From Streptomyces termitum (GTDB lineage: Bacteria; Actinomycetota; Actinomycetes; Streptomycetales; Streptomycetaceae): a DNA stretch of 64,000 nt. The translations under genes were made by a program, and so were the position numbers. The stretch spans positions 248,001 to 312,000 of the forward strand of contig NZ_BMUL01000010.1 in the NCBI RefSeq assembly GCF_014650175.1. Direction: 5' to 3'. Positions 48,967 to 56,981 of the stretch are shown piece after piece. How positions within the stretch are numbered: the stretch's first letter is position 1; the number at the start of each line of letters is the position of its first letter. The notes under the pieces were generated by a model that was not told the origin of the DNA, searched no databases, and worked only from the letters and a program-made list of their open reading frames with translations.

Positions 48967-50349
48967 GTGACGTCTCCACCGCCGCCGTCCGGCCCTCCGT
49001 CGGTCCCTCCGTCCGGTCCGCCCACGGGCCCGCCCTCGGGGCCGCTCTCCGGCGCGGCCACCCGCCCCGGCACCTCGGGCTCGCAGCCGCCGCCCGCGCC
49101 CCCGCACGACGGCTCGGGCGGTGGGGGTGGTGGCGGCGGGAGCGGTGGCGGCGGGGACGGCCCCGGGCCGGGCGGCGGGAAGGGCGGCGGTTCGCCGTGG
49201 TGGCGGTCGGTGCCGAAGGTCGCCTCGGTCACCGCCCTGGTCGTCGCGGCCGCCGCGCTCTCCGTGGTGCTGATCGGCCGGTCCGGCGACAAGGGCGACA
49301 CGGCGGGTTCCGGCGGCGGCGAGGTCTTCCTGCAGAACACCTCCGCCTCCGGTCCCGACCCGTTCACCGCCTCCACCGCCCGGACGGACGGCTCCTCCGC
49401 GTCGGCCTCGCTGCCGTCGCGCAGCGGCACGGCGGGCACGGGTACCCTGCAGGTGTCGGGGGCCACGCCCGGCCTGTACGGCGGCACCCGGGCGGTCGCG
49501 AGCTGCGACGTCGAGAAGCAGGTGCGCTACCTGGCGGCCGAGCCCGCCAAGAACGCGGCCTTCGGCTCCGTCCTCGGGCTGGGCGCGAACGAGGTCCCGG
49601 GTTACCTCCGCTCCCTGACCCCCCTCCAGCTGCGGGCGGACACCCGGGTGACCAACCACGGCTACCGGGACGGCTCCCCCACCGCGTACCAGGCGGTCCT
49701 CCAGGCGGGGACGGCGGTCCTCGTCGACGGGCGGGGCGTGCCCCGGGTGCGGTGCGCCTGCGGCAACCCGCTCACCGAACCGGTGGCGCAGAAGAACCCG
49801 CGCACCGAGGGCGCCGCCTGGACCGGTTACGAGTCCTCGCAGGTGGTCGTCGTCGCCCCGGCGACGACGGTGGTGAACGTCTTCGTGGTGTACGACCCCG
49901 ATCAGGAGTCCTGGTTCGCGCGGAAGCCCGGCGACACCGGGCGGCACGACAAGCCGACCCCGCCGCCCCGGCCCACCCCGACGGCCTCCTGCCCGAGCGG
50001 CGGCACGACGCCGTGCCCGACGCCCTCCGGCTCCTCCCCCACCCCCTCGGAGTCCTCCTCGTCCCCGGCTCCGAGCCCGTCCACGACCCCCACGCCGACG
50101 ACGTCGAGCCCGACGCCCTCGGACTCCACGCCCGCCCCGCCGACGGACTCGCCGTCGTCGGGCTCCCCCTCGTCGGACTCCGCGCCCGCCTCCCCCGGCT
50201 CCCCGTCGGACGGGCCGGGCACCACCACGGCGGGCACCCCGGCGGACACCACGACCAGCGCGGGCGCGGCCACGGACGCAAGCGCGGAACCGGCCGGGGC
50301 GAGCGGCGGCGTGCCGGCCCACGGCCCCGGCCGTCAGCCCGTCGCCTGA
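48967..50349 (+). CDS. DUF6777 single-pass membrane protein
   Basis: The 460-residue protein has a cytosolic Pro/Gly-rich N-terminus (1-75) and one membrane helix (about 84-103, VASVTALVVAAAALSVVLIG). The extracellular DUF6777 domain (about 118-310) has LYGGTRAVASCDVEKQVRYL, YLRSLTPLQLRADTRVTNHG, TAYQAVLQAGTAVLVDGRG and VRCACGNPL. A long Ser/Pro/Thr wall-spanning tail ends it. Its function is unknown. GGGAGAAAC precedes the GTG start. It is divergent from the SDR gene, and a strong hairpin follows its stop. Confidence 0.8.
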   Translation: MTSPPPPSGPPSVPPSGPPTGPPSGPLSGAATRPGTSGSQPPPAPPHDGSGGGGGGGGSGGGGDGPGPGGGKGGGSPWWRSVPKVASVTALVVAAAALSVVLIGRSGDKGDTAGSGGGEVFLQNTSASGPDPFTASTARTDGSSASASLPSRSGTAGTGTLQVSGATPGLYGGTRAVASCDVEKQVRYLAAEPAKNAAFGSVLGLGANEVPGYLRSLTPLQLRADTRVTNHGYRDGSPTAYQAVLQAGTAVLVDGRGVPRVRCACGNPLTEPVAQKNPRTEGAAWTGYESSQVVVVAPATTVVNVFVVYDPDQESWFARKPGDTGRHDKPTPPPRPTPTASCPSGGTTPCPTPSGSSPTPSESSSSPAPSPSTTPTPTTSSPTPSDSTPAPPTDSPSSGSPSSDSAPASPGSPSDGPGTTTAGTPADTTTSAGAATDASAEPAGASGGVPAHGPGRQPVA

Positions 50350-50546
50350 GGGAACGGCCCCTCCCGGACGCCCGTACCGGCCCCTTCCGGTACGGGCGTC
50401 CTCCGCTTGCCCCCGGTACGGAGACGGAAGGCGGCGCGCAGGGCACGGACCCGGGCCGCGACCGGGAGCGGGCGGGCGGCGCGCTCCTCGGCGCGCCGCT
50501 GCCAGCGCCGCTCGTCCCGGTCGGTGAAGGGGGCGGTCGTCGTCAT
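50334..50546 (-). CDS. Small basic hypothetical protein, 70 residues
   Basis: The ORF starts MTTTAPFTDRDERRWQRRAE with TGGAGAAAA before the ATG. It is rich in Arg, with RVRALRAAFRLRTGGKRRT. The last third (about residues 49-60) lies across the strong hairpin that ends the neighbouring gene, so the true C-terminus is uncertain. It overlaps that gene by 16 bp. It is divergent from the MocR regulator across about 100 bp containing the operator, which makes it a candidate MocR target. No domain recognised. Confidence 0.5.
   Translation of the reverse strand: MTTTAPFTDRDERRWQRRAEERAARPLPVAARVRALRAAFRLRTGGKRRTPVPEGAGTGVREGPFPQATG
50366..50401 (+). terminator. Terminator with 15-bp perfect stem
   Basis: GGACGCCCGTACCGG (50366-50380) pairs fully with 50387-50401 around CCCCTT. 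It starts 17 bp after the DUF6777 gene stop. Confidence 0.8.
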
Positions 50547-50612
50547 CGTGTTTTCTCCAGAGAAGTCCACCGGCCCTCGACATCAGGCCACTGCCAGGGA
50601 GTCTGTAGCCTT

Positions 50613-50650
50613 ATTGGCCTGTGAAGCAGAGCCAATGGGGAGTGATTGGC
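50613..50650. promoter_or_regulatory. Probable MocR operator: three ATTGGC half-sites
   Basis: ATTGGC at 50613-50618, its inverse GCCAAT at 50631-50636 and ATTGGC at 50645-50650 flank the MocR start, the last one ending directly at the ATG. Repeated half-sites beside their own gene fit MocR/PdxR-type autoregulation. Confidence 0.5.
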
Positions 50651-52123
50651 ATGACGTACGGCCGTGTGGTCCACGCAGTGGACCGGACCCTGTCGGGTCG
50701 GCAGCTCGCCTCGCTGCTCACCCCGCCGCCGGAGGGCCGGTTCGGCTACCGGGAGCTGGCGCGGGCGGTGCGGGAGGCGCTGCTCGACGGCCGGGTGGCG
50801 CTGCGGGTGCGGCTGCCCGCCGAGCGGGAGCTCGCGCAGGTCCTGGAGGTGAGCCGGACGACGGTGACGGGGGCGTACGACCTGCTGCGGGAGAGCGGGT
50901 ACGCGCTCAGCCGGCGCGGTTCGGGGACGTGGACGGCGCTGCCGGACGGGCAGGCGCCGAAGGCCGTGGGCCATCTGCCGGGCGACACGGCGGACGAGGT
51001 GATCGACCTGGCGCTGGCGGCGCCGCAGGGCCCCCGGGCCGAGCTGGCGGAGGCGCTGGCGGAGGCCGCCGCCGCACTGCCCCGGTACCTCGCGGCGCCC
51101 GGTTATCACCCGTACGGCCTGCCGGAGCTGCGGGCGGCGGTGGCGGAGCGGTACACCGCGCGCGGGCTGCCGACCCGGCCCGAGCAGATCCTGGTGACGA
51201 CCGGGGCGCAGCAGGCGGTGTCGCTGGCGCTCGCGCTGTTCGGGCGGCCGGGCGACCGGGCGCTGGCGGAGAGCCCCTCGTACACCACCGCCCTCGACGC
51301 GATGCGCGGGCGGGGGCTGCGGGTGACGCCGGTGCCGGTGACGGAGGGCGGCTGGGACTCCGGGCTGATGGAGGCGGCGCTGCGGCAGACCGCGCCCCGG
51401 CTGGCCTATCTGATCCCGAACTTCCACAACCCGACGGGGCGGCTGATGCCGCGCGAGCAGGGCCGGGAGGTGGCCCGCGCGGCGCGGGCGACCGGGACGT
51501 GGCTGGTGGTGGACGAGACGCTGGCGGACATGGCGCTCGACGTGCCGGCCCCGGAGCCGTTCGCGGCGGCGGTCGGCGCGGGGGCCGGGGAGCAGATCGT
51601 CTCGGTGGGGTCGCTGAGCAAGAGCTGCTGGGGCGGGCTGCGGGTGGGCTGGGCGCGGGCGTCGGCGCGGGTGGTGTCGGAGCTGGCGCGGACCCGGGTC
51701 ACGGCGGACCTGTCGGGTTCGGTGCTCGACCAGCTGGTGGCGGTGGCCCTGATGCGGGGATTGGATCCGATCGTCGCCGCGCGCGTGGAGGAGCTGCGGC
51801 GGCGCCGGGAGGCGCTGGGCGCGGCGCTGGCCCGGCACCTGCCGGAGTGGCGGTGGGCGGAGCCGCCGGGCGGCATGTGCCTGTGGATCGACCTGGGGCG
51901 GCCGGTGGCGACACAGCTGGCGGCACGGGCGCTGCGGCACGGGGTGCGGGTGGAGGGCGGGGCCCGGTTCGGGGTGGACCCGGGCACGCACGAGCACCGG
52001 CTGCGGATTCCGTACACCCTCCCCGAGGAGCTGTACGAGCCGGCGGCGGAGCGGCTGGCGGCGGCCCTGGAGGGGGCGCCGGGCCGGTTCGCGGACCCGG
52101 CGCAGCCGGAGTGGGTGGCGTGA
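50651..52123 (+). CDS. MocR family regulator (GntR HTH + aminotransferase-like)
   Basis: The 490-residue protein joins an N-terminal wHTH (about residues 25-90: YRELARAVREALLDGRVALR, LPAERELAQVLEVSRTTVTG, then YDLLRESGY) to a type I aminotransferase-like PLP domain. The latter has TTGAQQAVSLALALFG, NFHNPTGRLMP, and the PLP Lys in VGSLSKSCWGGLRVGW near 319-334. I prefer ATG 50651, with GGGGAG 9-14 bp upstream. GTG 50621 would add 10 codons but lacks a site and runs over the operator. PLP or an amine is the likely effector. No YczE-type partner gene is adjacent. Confidence 0.85.
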   Translation: MTYGRVVHAVDRTLSGRQLASLLTPPPEGRFGYRELARAVREALLDGRVALRVRLPAERELAQVLEVSRTTVTGAYDLLRESGYALSRRGSGTWTALPDGQAPKAVGHLPGDTADEVIDLALAAPQGPRAELAEALAEAAAALPRYLAAPGYHPYGLPELRAAVAERYTARGLPTRPEQILVTTGAQQAVSLALALFGRPGDRALAESPSYTTALDAMRGRGLRVTPVPVTEGGWDSGLMEAALRQTAPRLAYLIPNFHNPTGRLMPREQGREVARAARATGTWLVVDETLADMALDVPAPEPFAAAVGAGAGEQIVSVGSLSKSCWGGLRVGWARASARVVSELARTRVTADLSGSVLDQLVAVALMRGLDPIVAARVEELRRRREALGAALARHLPEWRWAEPPGGMCLWIDLGRPVATQLAARALRHGVRVEGGARFGVDPGTHEHRLRIPYTLPEELYEPAAERLAAALEGAPGRFADPAQPEWVA

Positions 52124-52150
52124 AGGGGCCGTCTCCGGCGGGCGGGTTTA

Positions 52151-52170
52151 TTTCGGATGCCGCTCCGAAA
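52151..52170. promoter_or_regulatory. Inverted repeat TTTCGGA-N6-TCCGAAA
   Basis: Perfect 7-bp arms (52151-52157, 52164-52170) lie 24 bp before the FBP gene GTG, in AT-richer sequence. It could be an operator or leader hairpin of that gene. Confidence 0.4.
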
Positions 52171-52193
52171 GGGGTCGGTGTACGGTCCACCGG

Positions 52194-52697
52194 GTGGAAC
52201 CGCTGACCGACAAAGAGATCCGCGCGTCCTTCGTGAACTGCACGAAGGGCGACGCCGCCCGGCTGAAGCTGCCGCTGGACTTCGCCGAGACCCCCTGGGA
52301 CGACCTCGACTTCCTGGGCTGGGTCGACCCGGGCGCCCCGCTCCGGGCCCACCTGGTCGTGCCGCGCGAGGACGGTCCGCTGGGCATCGCCCTGCGGGTG
52401 CCCGCGACCGGCCGGACCAGCGCCGTGAAGTCCAGCATGTGCCAGATCTGCCTGACCGGGCACGCCTCCTCGGGCGTGACCCTGCTCGCCGCCCCGCTGG
52501 CCGGCGCCCGGGGCCGCGAGGGGAACACGGTCGGCGTGTACGTCTGCGCCGACCTGGCCTGCTCCCTGTACCTGCGGGGGCGCCGGGCGCCGAAGCTGCG
52601 GGGCCTGCGGCACGAGGAGACGCTCTCCCTGGAGGACCGGATCGCCCGGATGACGGGGCACCTGGACGCGTTCCTGGAGCGGGTGACGGCCGGCTGA
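52194..52697 (+). CDS. FBP-domain (EF-G-binding, FusB-type zinc-finger) protein
   Basis: The 167-residue protein matches the FBP domain: MEPLTDKEIRASFVNCTKGD at the start, then a four-Cys treble-clef zinc finger (CQIC near residues 84-87, CADLAC near 119-124) and SLYLRGRRAPK. FusB-type relatives bind elongation factor G and rescue it from fusidic acid; many actinobacterial members have unknown roles. It uses a GTG start with no strong site, 70 bp after the MocR gene on the same strand. Confidence 0.8.
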   Translation: MEPLTDKEIRASFVNCTKGDAARLKLPLDFAETPWDDLDFLGWVDPGAPLRAHLVVPREDGPLGIALRVPATGRTSAVKSSMCQICLTGHASSGVTLLAAPLAGARGREGNTVGVYVCADLACSLYLRGRRAPKLRGLRHEETLSLEDRIARMTGHLDAFLERVTAG

Positions 52698-52699
52698 GA

Positions 52700-52714
52700 C
52701 CCCGCCCTGCGGGG
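52700..52714. terminator. Short hairpin between convergent genes
   Basis: CCCCGC-CCT-GCGGGG (52700-52714) lies in the 22-bp gap between the FBP and glutaryl-CoA dehydrogenase stop codons. Confidence 0.4.
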
Positions 52715-52719
52715 ACCGG

Positions 52720-53904
52720 TCAGCGAAAGGCCTGCTCGCCGGTGAGCGCCTTGCCGATGACCAGGGAGTGGACCTCGCTGGTGCCCTCGTAGGTGAGGAC
52801 GGACTCCAGGTTGTTGGCGTGCCGCAGCACCGGGTACTCCAGGGTGATGCCGTTGGCGCCGAGGATCGTCCGGCATTCGCGCGCGATGGCGATGGCCTCG
52901 CGGACGTTGTTGAGCTTGCCCACGCTGACCTGCTCGGGGGTGAGCTCCCCGGCGTCCTTGAGGCGGCCGAGGTGGAGGGCGAGCAGCATGCCCTTGCCCA
53001 GCTCCACGGACATGTCCGCCAGCTTCTGCTGGGTGAGCTGGTAGGAGGCCAGGGAACGGGCGAAGACGGTCCGGTCCCTCGCGTAGGAGATCGCGCTCTC
53101 CAGGCAGTCGCGGGCGGCGCCGAGCGCGCCGAAGACGATGCCGAAACGGGCCTCGTTGAGACAGCCGAGCGGGCCGGAGAGCCCCCGGGCCCCCGGCAGC
53201 ATCGCGTCGGCGGGCAGCCGGACGTTCTCCAGGACCAGTTCGGCGGTGACGCTGGCCCGCAGCGACAGCTTCATCTTGATCTCGGGGGCGCTGAAACCCG
53301 GTGTCCCGGCGGGGACCAGGAAGCCCCGGACGCCGTCCTCCGTGCGCGCCCAGACGACGGCCACGTCGGCGACGGAACCGTTCGTGATCCACATCTTGGT
53401 GCCGTTGAGGACCCAGTCCGAGCCGTCCCGCTTCGCGTTCGTCCGCATGGCCCCCGGGTCCGAACCCGCGTCGGGCTCCGTCAGACCGAAGCACCCGATG
53501 TACTCGCCCGCCGCCATCTTCGGCAGCCAGTGCCGCTTCTGCTCCTCCGAGCCGTGCTTCCAGATCGCGTACATCGCGAGGGAACCCTGCACCGACACCA
53601 GCGAGCGCAGCCCGGAGTCCACCGCCTCCAGCTCCATGCAGGCCAGGCCGTACGCCACCGCGTTCGTGCCCGCGCAGCCGTACCCCTCCAGGTGCATGCC
53701 GAGCACACCGAGCCCGCCGAGCGTGCGGGCCAGCTCCCGGGCCGGGACCTCCCCCTTCTCGAACCACCCGGCGACATGCGGCCGCAGCTCGCGGTCGGCC
53801 GCGGCGCGCACCGTGGCCCTGATCTCCCGCTCCTCGTCGGTGAGCAGACCGTCGATCGCGAGGAGGGCGAGGGGGTGGGTGGGGGTGGACGGCGAGGACT
53901 TCAC
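52720..53904 (-). CDS. gcdH: Glutaryl-CoA dehydrogenase-type acyl-CoA dehydrogenase
   Basis: The 394-residue flavoenzyme has CFGLTEPDAGSDPGAMRT near residues 136-153, WVLNGTKMWITNGSVADVAV and RFGIVFGALGAARDCLESAI. The C-terminus LRHANNLESVLTYEGTSEVH contains the catalytic Glu (YEGTSE), placed as in glutaryl-CoA dehydrogenases. It should convert glutaryl-CoA to crotonyl-CoA in lysine or glutarate breakdown. The GTG at 53904 follows CAGGAGG. It is divergent from a CaiB/BaiF CoA-transferase across a GntR-type operator region. Other straight-chain substrates cannot be excluded. Confidence 0.85.
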   Translation of the reverse strand: MKSSPSTPTHPLALLAIDGLLTDEEREIRATVRAAADRELRPHVAGWFEKGEVPARELARTLGGLGVLGMHLEGYGCAGTNAVAYGLACMELEAVDSGLRSLVSVQGSLAMYAIWKHGSEEQKRHWLPKMAAGEYIGCFGLTEPDAGSDPGAMRTNAKRDGSDWVLNGTKMWITNGSVADVAVVWARTEDGVRGFLVPAGTPGFSAPEIKMKLSLRASVTAELVLENVRLPADAMLPGARGLSGPLGCLNEARFGIVFGALGAARDCLESAISYARDRTVFARSLASYQLTQQKLADMSVELGKGMLLALHLGRLKDAGELTPEQVSVGKLNNVREAIAIARECRTILGANGITLEYPVLRHANNLESVLTYEGTSEVHSLVIGKALTGEQAFR

Positions 53905-53967
53905 GGTGGGCCTCCTGAGGGTGGGGCGGCGGTGGGAGTCGGCTGGGCGTGGCGAAGCGTAGCCGCA

Positions 53968-54032
53968 GATTGGATTTTGGATCCAGTATTGAGATTCCGT
54001 TCGGGACGCCCTACGGTCCGATTGGATCCAAT
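53968..54032. promoter_or_regulatory. Paired TTGGATCCA palindromes, probable GntR operators
   Basis: GATTGGAT occurs at 53968 and 54020. TGGATCCA (53978-53985) and ATTGGATCCAAT (54021-54032, perfect 12-bp palindrome) lie in the divergent promoter region of the glutaryl-CoA dehydrogenase and CoA-transferase genes. The pattern suits FCD-type GntR regulators, one of which is encoded 1.3 kb away. Confidence 0.55.
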
Positions 54033-54076
54033 ATCCAGGATCTGATCCCCACTGGGCCACCCCGAGGGAGCACCGC

Positions 54077-55294
54077 ATGCACCCGGATCACCCCCACGAC
54101 CAGCCCACCACCCCCAGCGCCCCCATCCTCCCCACCGCCCCCAGCGCCCTCTCCGGCGTCGTCGTCGCCGACTTCAGCCGGGTCCTCGCCGGCCCGTACA
54201 TGACCATGCTCCTGGCCGATCTCGGCGCCGACGTGGTCAAGATCGAGCGGCCGGGGTCCGGGGACGACACCCGCTCCTGGGGGCCGCCGTTCGCGGACGG
54301 GCAGGCGACGTACTTCCTCGGGGTCAACCGCAACAAGCGGTCCGTGGCGCTGGATCTGGGGACGCCGGAGGGGCTGGCGGCGGCCCGGGGGATCGTCGAC
54401 CGGGCGGACGTCCTGGTGGAGAACTTCCGCCCCGGCACCATGGAGAGGCTGGGGCTCGGGTACGAGGAGGTGCGGGGGAGCAATCCGGGCCTCGTGTACT
54501 GCTCGGTGACCGGCTTCGGCACCGACGGGGGCGCCGCGCTTCCCGGTTACGACCTGCTCGTGCAGGCGATGGGCGGTCTGATGAGCGTCACCGGGGAGCC
54601 GGGCGGGCCGGGGACGAAGACCGGGGTCGCCCTGGTGGACGTCGTCACCGGGCTCCACGCCGGGCTCGGCGTGCTGGCCGCCCTGCGTCACCGGGAACGC
54701 ACCGGCGAGGGACAGCGGGTCGAGGTCTCGCTGCTCGGTTCGCTGCTCTCCGCGCTCACCAACCAGGCCGCCGCGCACCTCGGCGCCGGGGTCGTCCCGC
54801 GCGCCCTGGGCAACCGCCACCCGAGCATCACCCCGTACGAGGTCTTCGAGACCGGCGACCGGCCGATGGTCCTGGCGGTCGGCACCGACCGGCAGTTCCG
54901 GGCGCTGTGCGAGCGGATCGGGCGGCCGGAGCTGGCCTCGGACGAGCGGTTCGCCACCAACACCGCACGCGTCGCCCACCGCGAGGAGCTGGTGGAGGCC
55001 CTCGCCGGGCCGCTCGCCGCGCGCACCGCCGACGCCTGGTGCCAGGAGCTCACGGCCGCCGGGGTGCCCTGCGGTCCGATCAACGACCTCCCCGGGGCGT
55101 TCGCGCTCGCCGACCGGCTGGGGCTTCCCGTCCGGGTGCCGGCGGAAACGGCCGGTCCCGGCCAGGTCGCGCACCCGGTCCGCTTCGGCGCCACCCCGGC
55201 CTCGTACCGCTCCGCTCCGCCGCGGCTCGGCGAGCACACCGCCGAGATCGTGGCCGGAAAACCCCCTGTGGACAACTCGGTGGGGGGCCTCTGA
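54077..55294 (+). CDS. CaiB/BaiF family (class III) CoA-transferase
   Basis: The 405-residue protein shows the class III pattern: GVVVADFSRVLAGPYMTMLL near residues 32-51, DLGADVVKIERPGSGDDTR, DVLVENFRPGTMERLG, and the nucleophilic Asp in GVALVDVVTGLHAG near 188. It moves CoA between carboxylic acids. Beside a glutaryl-CoA dehydrogenase the likely task is to activate glutarate using succinyl-CoA, as human SUGCT does; that is inference. GGGAGC precedes the ATG. It is followed 76 bp later by the GntR regulator. Confidence 0.88.
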   Translation: MHPDHPHDQPTTPSAPILPTAPSALSGVVVADFSRVLAGPYMTMLLADLGADVVKIERPGSGDDTRSWGPPFADGQATYFLGVNRNKRSVALDLGTPEGLAAARGIVDRADVLVENFRPGTMERLGLGYEEVRGSNPGLVYCSVTGFGTDGGAALPGYDLLVQAMGGLMSVTGEPGGPGTKTGVALVDVVTGLHAGLGVLAALRHRERTGEGQRVEVSLLGSLLSALTNQAAAHLGAGVVPRALGNRHPSITPYEVFETGDRPMVLAVGTDRQFRALCERIGRPELASDERFATNTARVAHREELVEALAGPLAARTADAWCQELTAAGVPCGPINDLPGAFALADRLGLPVRVPAETAGPGQVAHPVRFGATPASYRSAPPRLGEHTAEIVAGKPPVDNSVGGL

Positions 55295-55370
55295 TCCGTA
55301 GGAAGATGGCGTTCACCGGCGACGACGGCAGCCGCCGGCGGAGCGAGAACGGCGACGGAAGGTCGGAACG

Positions 55371-56045
55371 ATGAGCGGCACGACGGAGAGGCGGCGGCCC
55401 CGCACGGCCCAGCAGTTCGTCCTGGAGGAACTGCGCGGCGCCATCACCAGCGGCGCACTGCGCCCGGGCGCCCCCATCCGGCAGGACGCCCTGGCCGCCC
55501 GGCTGGAGGTGAGCCGCGTCCCGCTCCGCGAGGCCCTCAAGACCCTGGAGGCCGAGGGCCTGGTCGTCCACCACGTCCACCGCGGCTACTTCGTGGCCGA
55601 ACTGTCGCTCGCCGACCTGGAGGAGATCTACCGCATCCGCGCCCTGCTGGAGACCGAGGCCGTCCTCCGCGCCATGCGCTCCGGCCCCGAGGACCTGACC
55701 GAGACCCTCACCGCCGTCCAGCACGAGGTCGAGCGGGCCGCGGAGGCGGGCGACGTGACGGCCATGGCCGAGGCCAACCGCCGCTTCCACCTCACCCTGA
55801 TCGAGGGCTGCGGGATGCCCCGGCTGGTCCGGATGGTCACCACCCTCTGGGACGCCACCGACGCCTACCGCTCGCTCTACTACACCGACCCCGACCACCG
55901 CCGGCAGGCCGTCCACGAGCACCGCGCCGTCCTCTCCGGCCTGCGCGAACACGACACGGACTCGGTCGTCCGCTGGCTCGACGACCACCGCACCCACGCG
56001 GTGACGGCCCTGCGCGCGGTCCTTCTCCCCGAGGACGCCGAGTGA
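55371..56045 (+). CDS. GntR family regulator, FCD (FadR-like) type
   Basis: The 224-residue regulator has an N-terminal wHTH (about 10-75: TAQQFVLEELRGAITSGALR, RLEVSRVPLREALKTLEAEG) and an FCD domain (about 83-215). Candidate metal ligands are in EANRRFHLTLIEGCG, the later HEHRAVLSG, and DDHRTHAV. FCD regulators sense carboxylic acids. It lies downstream of the CoA-transferase and most likely controls it and the divergent glutaryl-CoA dehydrogenase through the TTGGATCCA sites. Confidence 0.88.
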   Translation: MSGTTERRRPRTAQQFVLEELRGAITSGALRPGAPIRQDALAARLEVSRVPLREALKTLEAEGLVVHHVHRGYFVAELSLADLEEIYRIRALLETEAVLRAMRSGPEDLTETLTAVQHEVERAAEAGDVTAMAEANRRFHLTLIEGCGMPRLVRMVTTLWDATDAYRSLYYTDPDHRRQAVHEHRAVLSGLREHDTDSVVRWLDDHRTHAVTALRAVLLPEDAE

Positions 56046-56094
56046 CCTCGTCGCCCCGGGTGGAACGTCCGGCGACCGCTCCGCGCCCCGTTCG

Positions 56095-56835
56095 TCAGCT
56101 CGACGTGGTACCGGCTGCGAGCCGTACGACGGTCAGGTCGTCGTCCACGCCTCTGGAGCCGGAGAAGGTCCACTCGGCCGGGCGTGCGTCGGCGGGGAGT
56201 CTGTAGACGAAGACGGCGTCGCGTTTGAAGCCCGGCTGGACCTGCTCCCCGCAGGCGTCCGCCTTCTGATTCGCCTTGACCAGGAACACTTCGTTGATGA
56301 TGTCGAACGTCCGGCCCTCCGCGTCGACGAGGCCCTGCGAGATCCCTCCACCGCACACCGGGTCGAAGGGCTCGGTGCCGTCGTTGTGGACGGTGGTCTC
56401 CACGATCGCGAACTTCGCCCCGGCACCGGCCTTGAGGATCTTGTCCGAATCGAAGTCGTCGAGGGTCACGGTCGGGGCCTCGCTGACCTTCTTGACGACG
56501 ACTGTCGCCCCGCCGCTCTTCGCCTTCTCCCCGATGGCGAAGCTCTTGGCGGTCGGCGTCGGGCTGGGAACCGTCTCCGGTTCCTGTGGGGGGTCTGCGG
56601 GGTGGGTGCGCGTGTCCTGCCATATCGACGGGGTGGCCCCCGGCGCGGCGGAGTCCTCGATGCCACCGTCCCCTCCGCCGATCACGGCGGCGGTGACGCC
56701 GGAGGAGACACCCGCGACGAGAAGCGTCCAGACGGCCACCAGGGCAGCGGTCCGGCGTGACCGGCGAGGACCGGCGGGAGCGGGGACGGGAGCGGTGGGG
56801 AGGGCGGGGTCGCCAGTGGGCTTGGGCGGAATCAC
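56095..56835 (-). CDS. Membrane-anchored DUF4352 protein
   Basis: The 246-residue protein has a Pro-rich cytosolic N-terminus and one membrane helix (about 33-53, TAALVAVWTLLVAGVSSGVT). A Pro/Thr linker follows, then an extracellular immunoglobulin-like DUF4352 domain (about 100-240), with SFAIGEKAKSGGATVVVKKV, KFAIVETTVHNDGTEPFDPV, and two Cys. Start is GTG 56835 with AGGAG upstream. It is downstream of the unrecognised 419-residue gene on the same strand (146 bp apart), so the two could be cotranscribed. Role unknown. Confidence 0.75.
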   Translation of the reverse strand: MIPPKPTGDPALPTAPVPAPAGPRRSRRTAALVAVWTLLVAGVSSGVTAAVIGGGDGGIEDSAAPGATPSIWQDTRTHPADPPQEPETVPSPTPTAKSFAIGEKAKSGGATVVVKKVSEAPTVTLDDFDSDKILKAGAGAKFAIVETTVHNDGTEPFDPVCGGGISQGLVDAEGRTFDIINEVFLVKANQKADACGEQVQPGFKRDAVFVYRLPADARPAEWTFSGSRGVDDDLTVVRLAAGTTSS

Positions 56836-56981
56836 GGGGGAAGGCTCCTGAAGGGTCGGCCCGGCCCAAGAGGGCGGGTGGACGGGGCGGTGTCGGTTTT
56901 CCAGAGGGCTGTCGAGCCGCGCTCGGGGCGGCGGAAGGAGCAACGGCGGGAGAGGTGGGTGGGCGCGGGTCCGTCGCCCGG

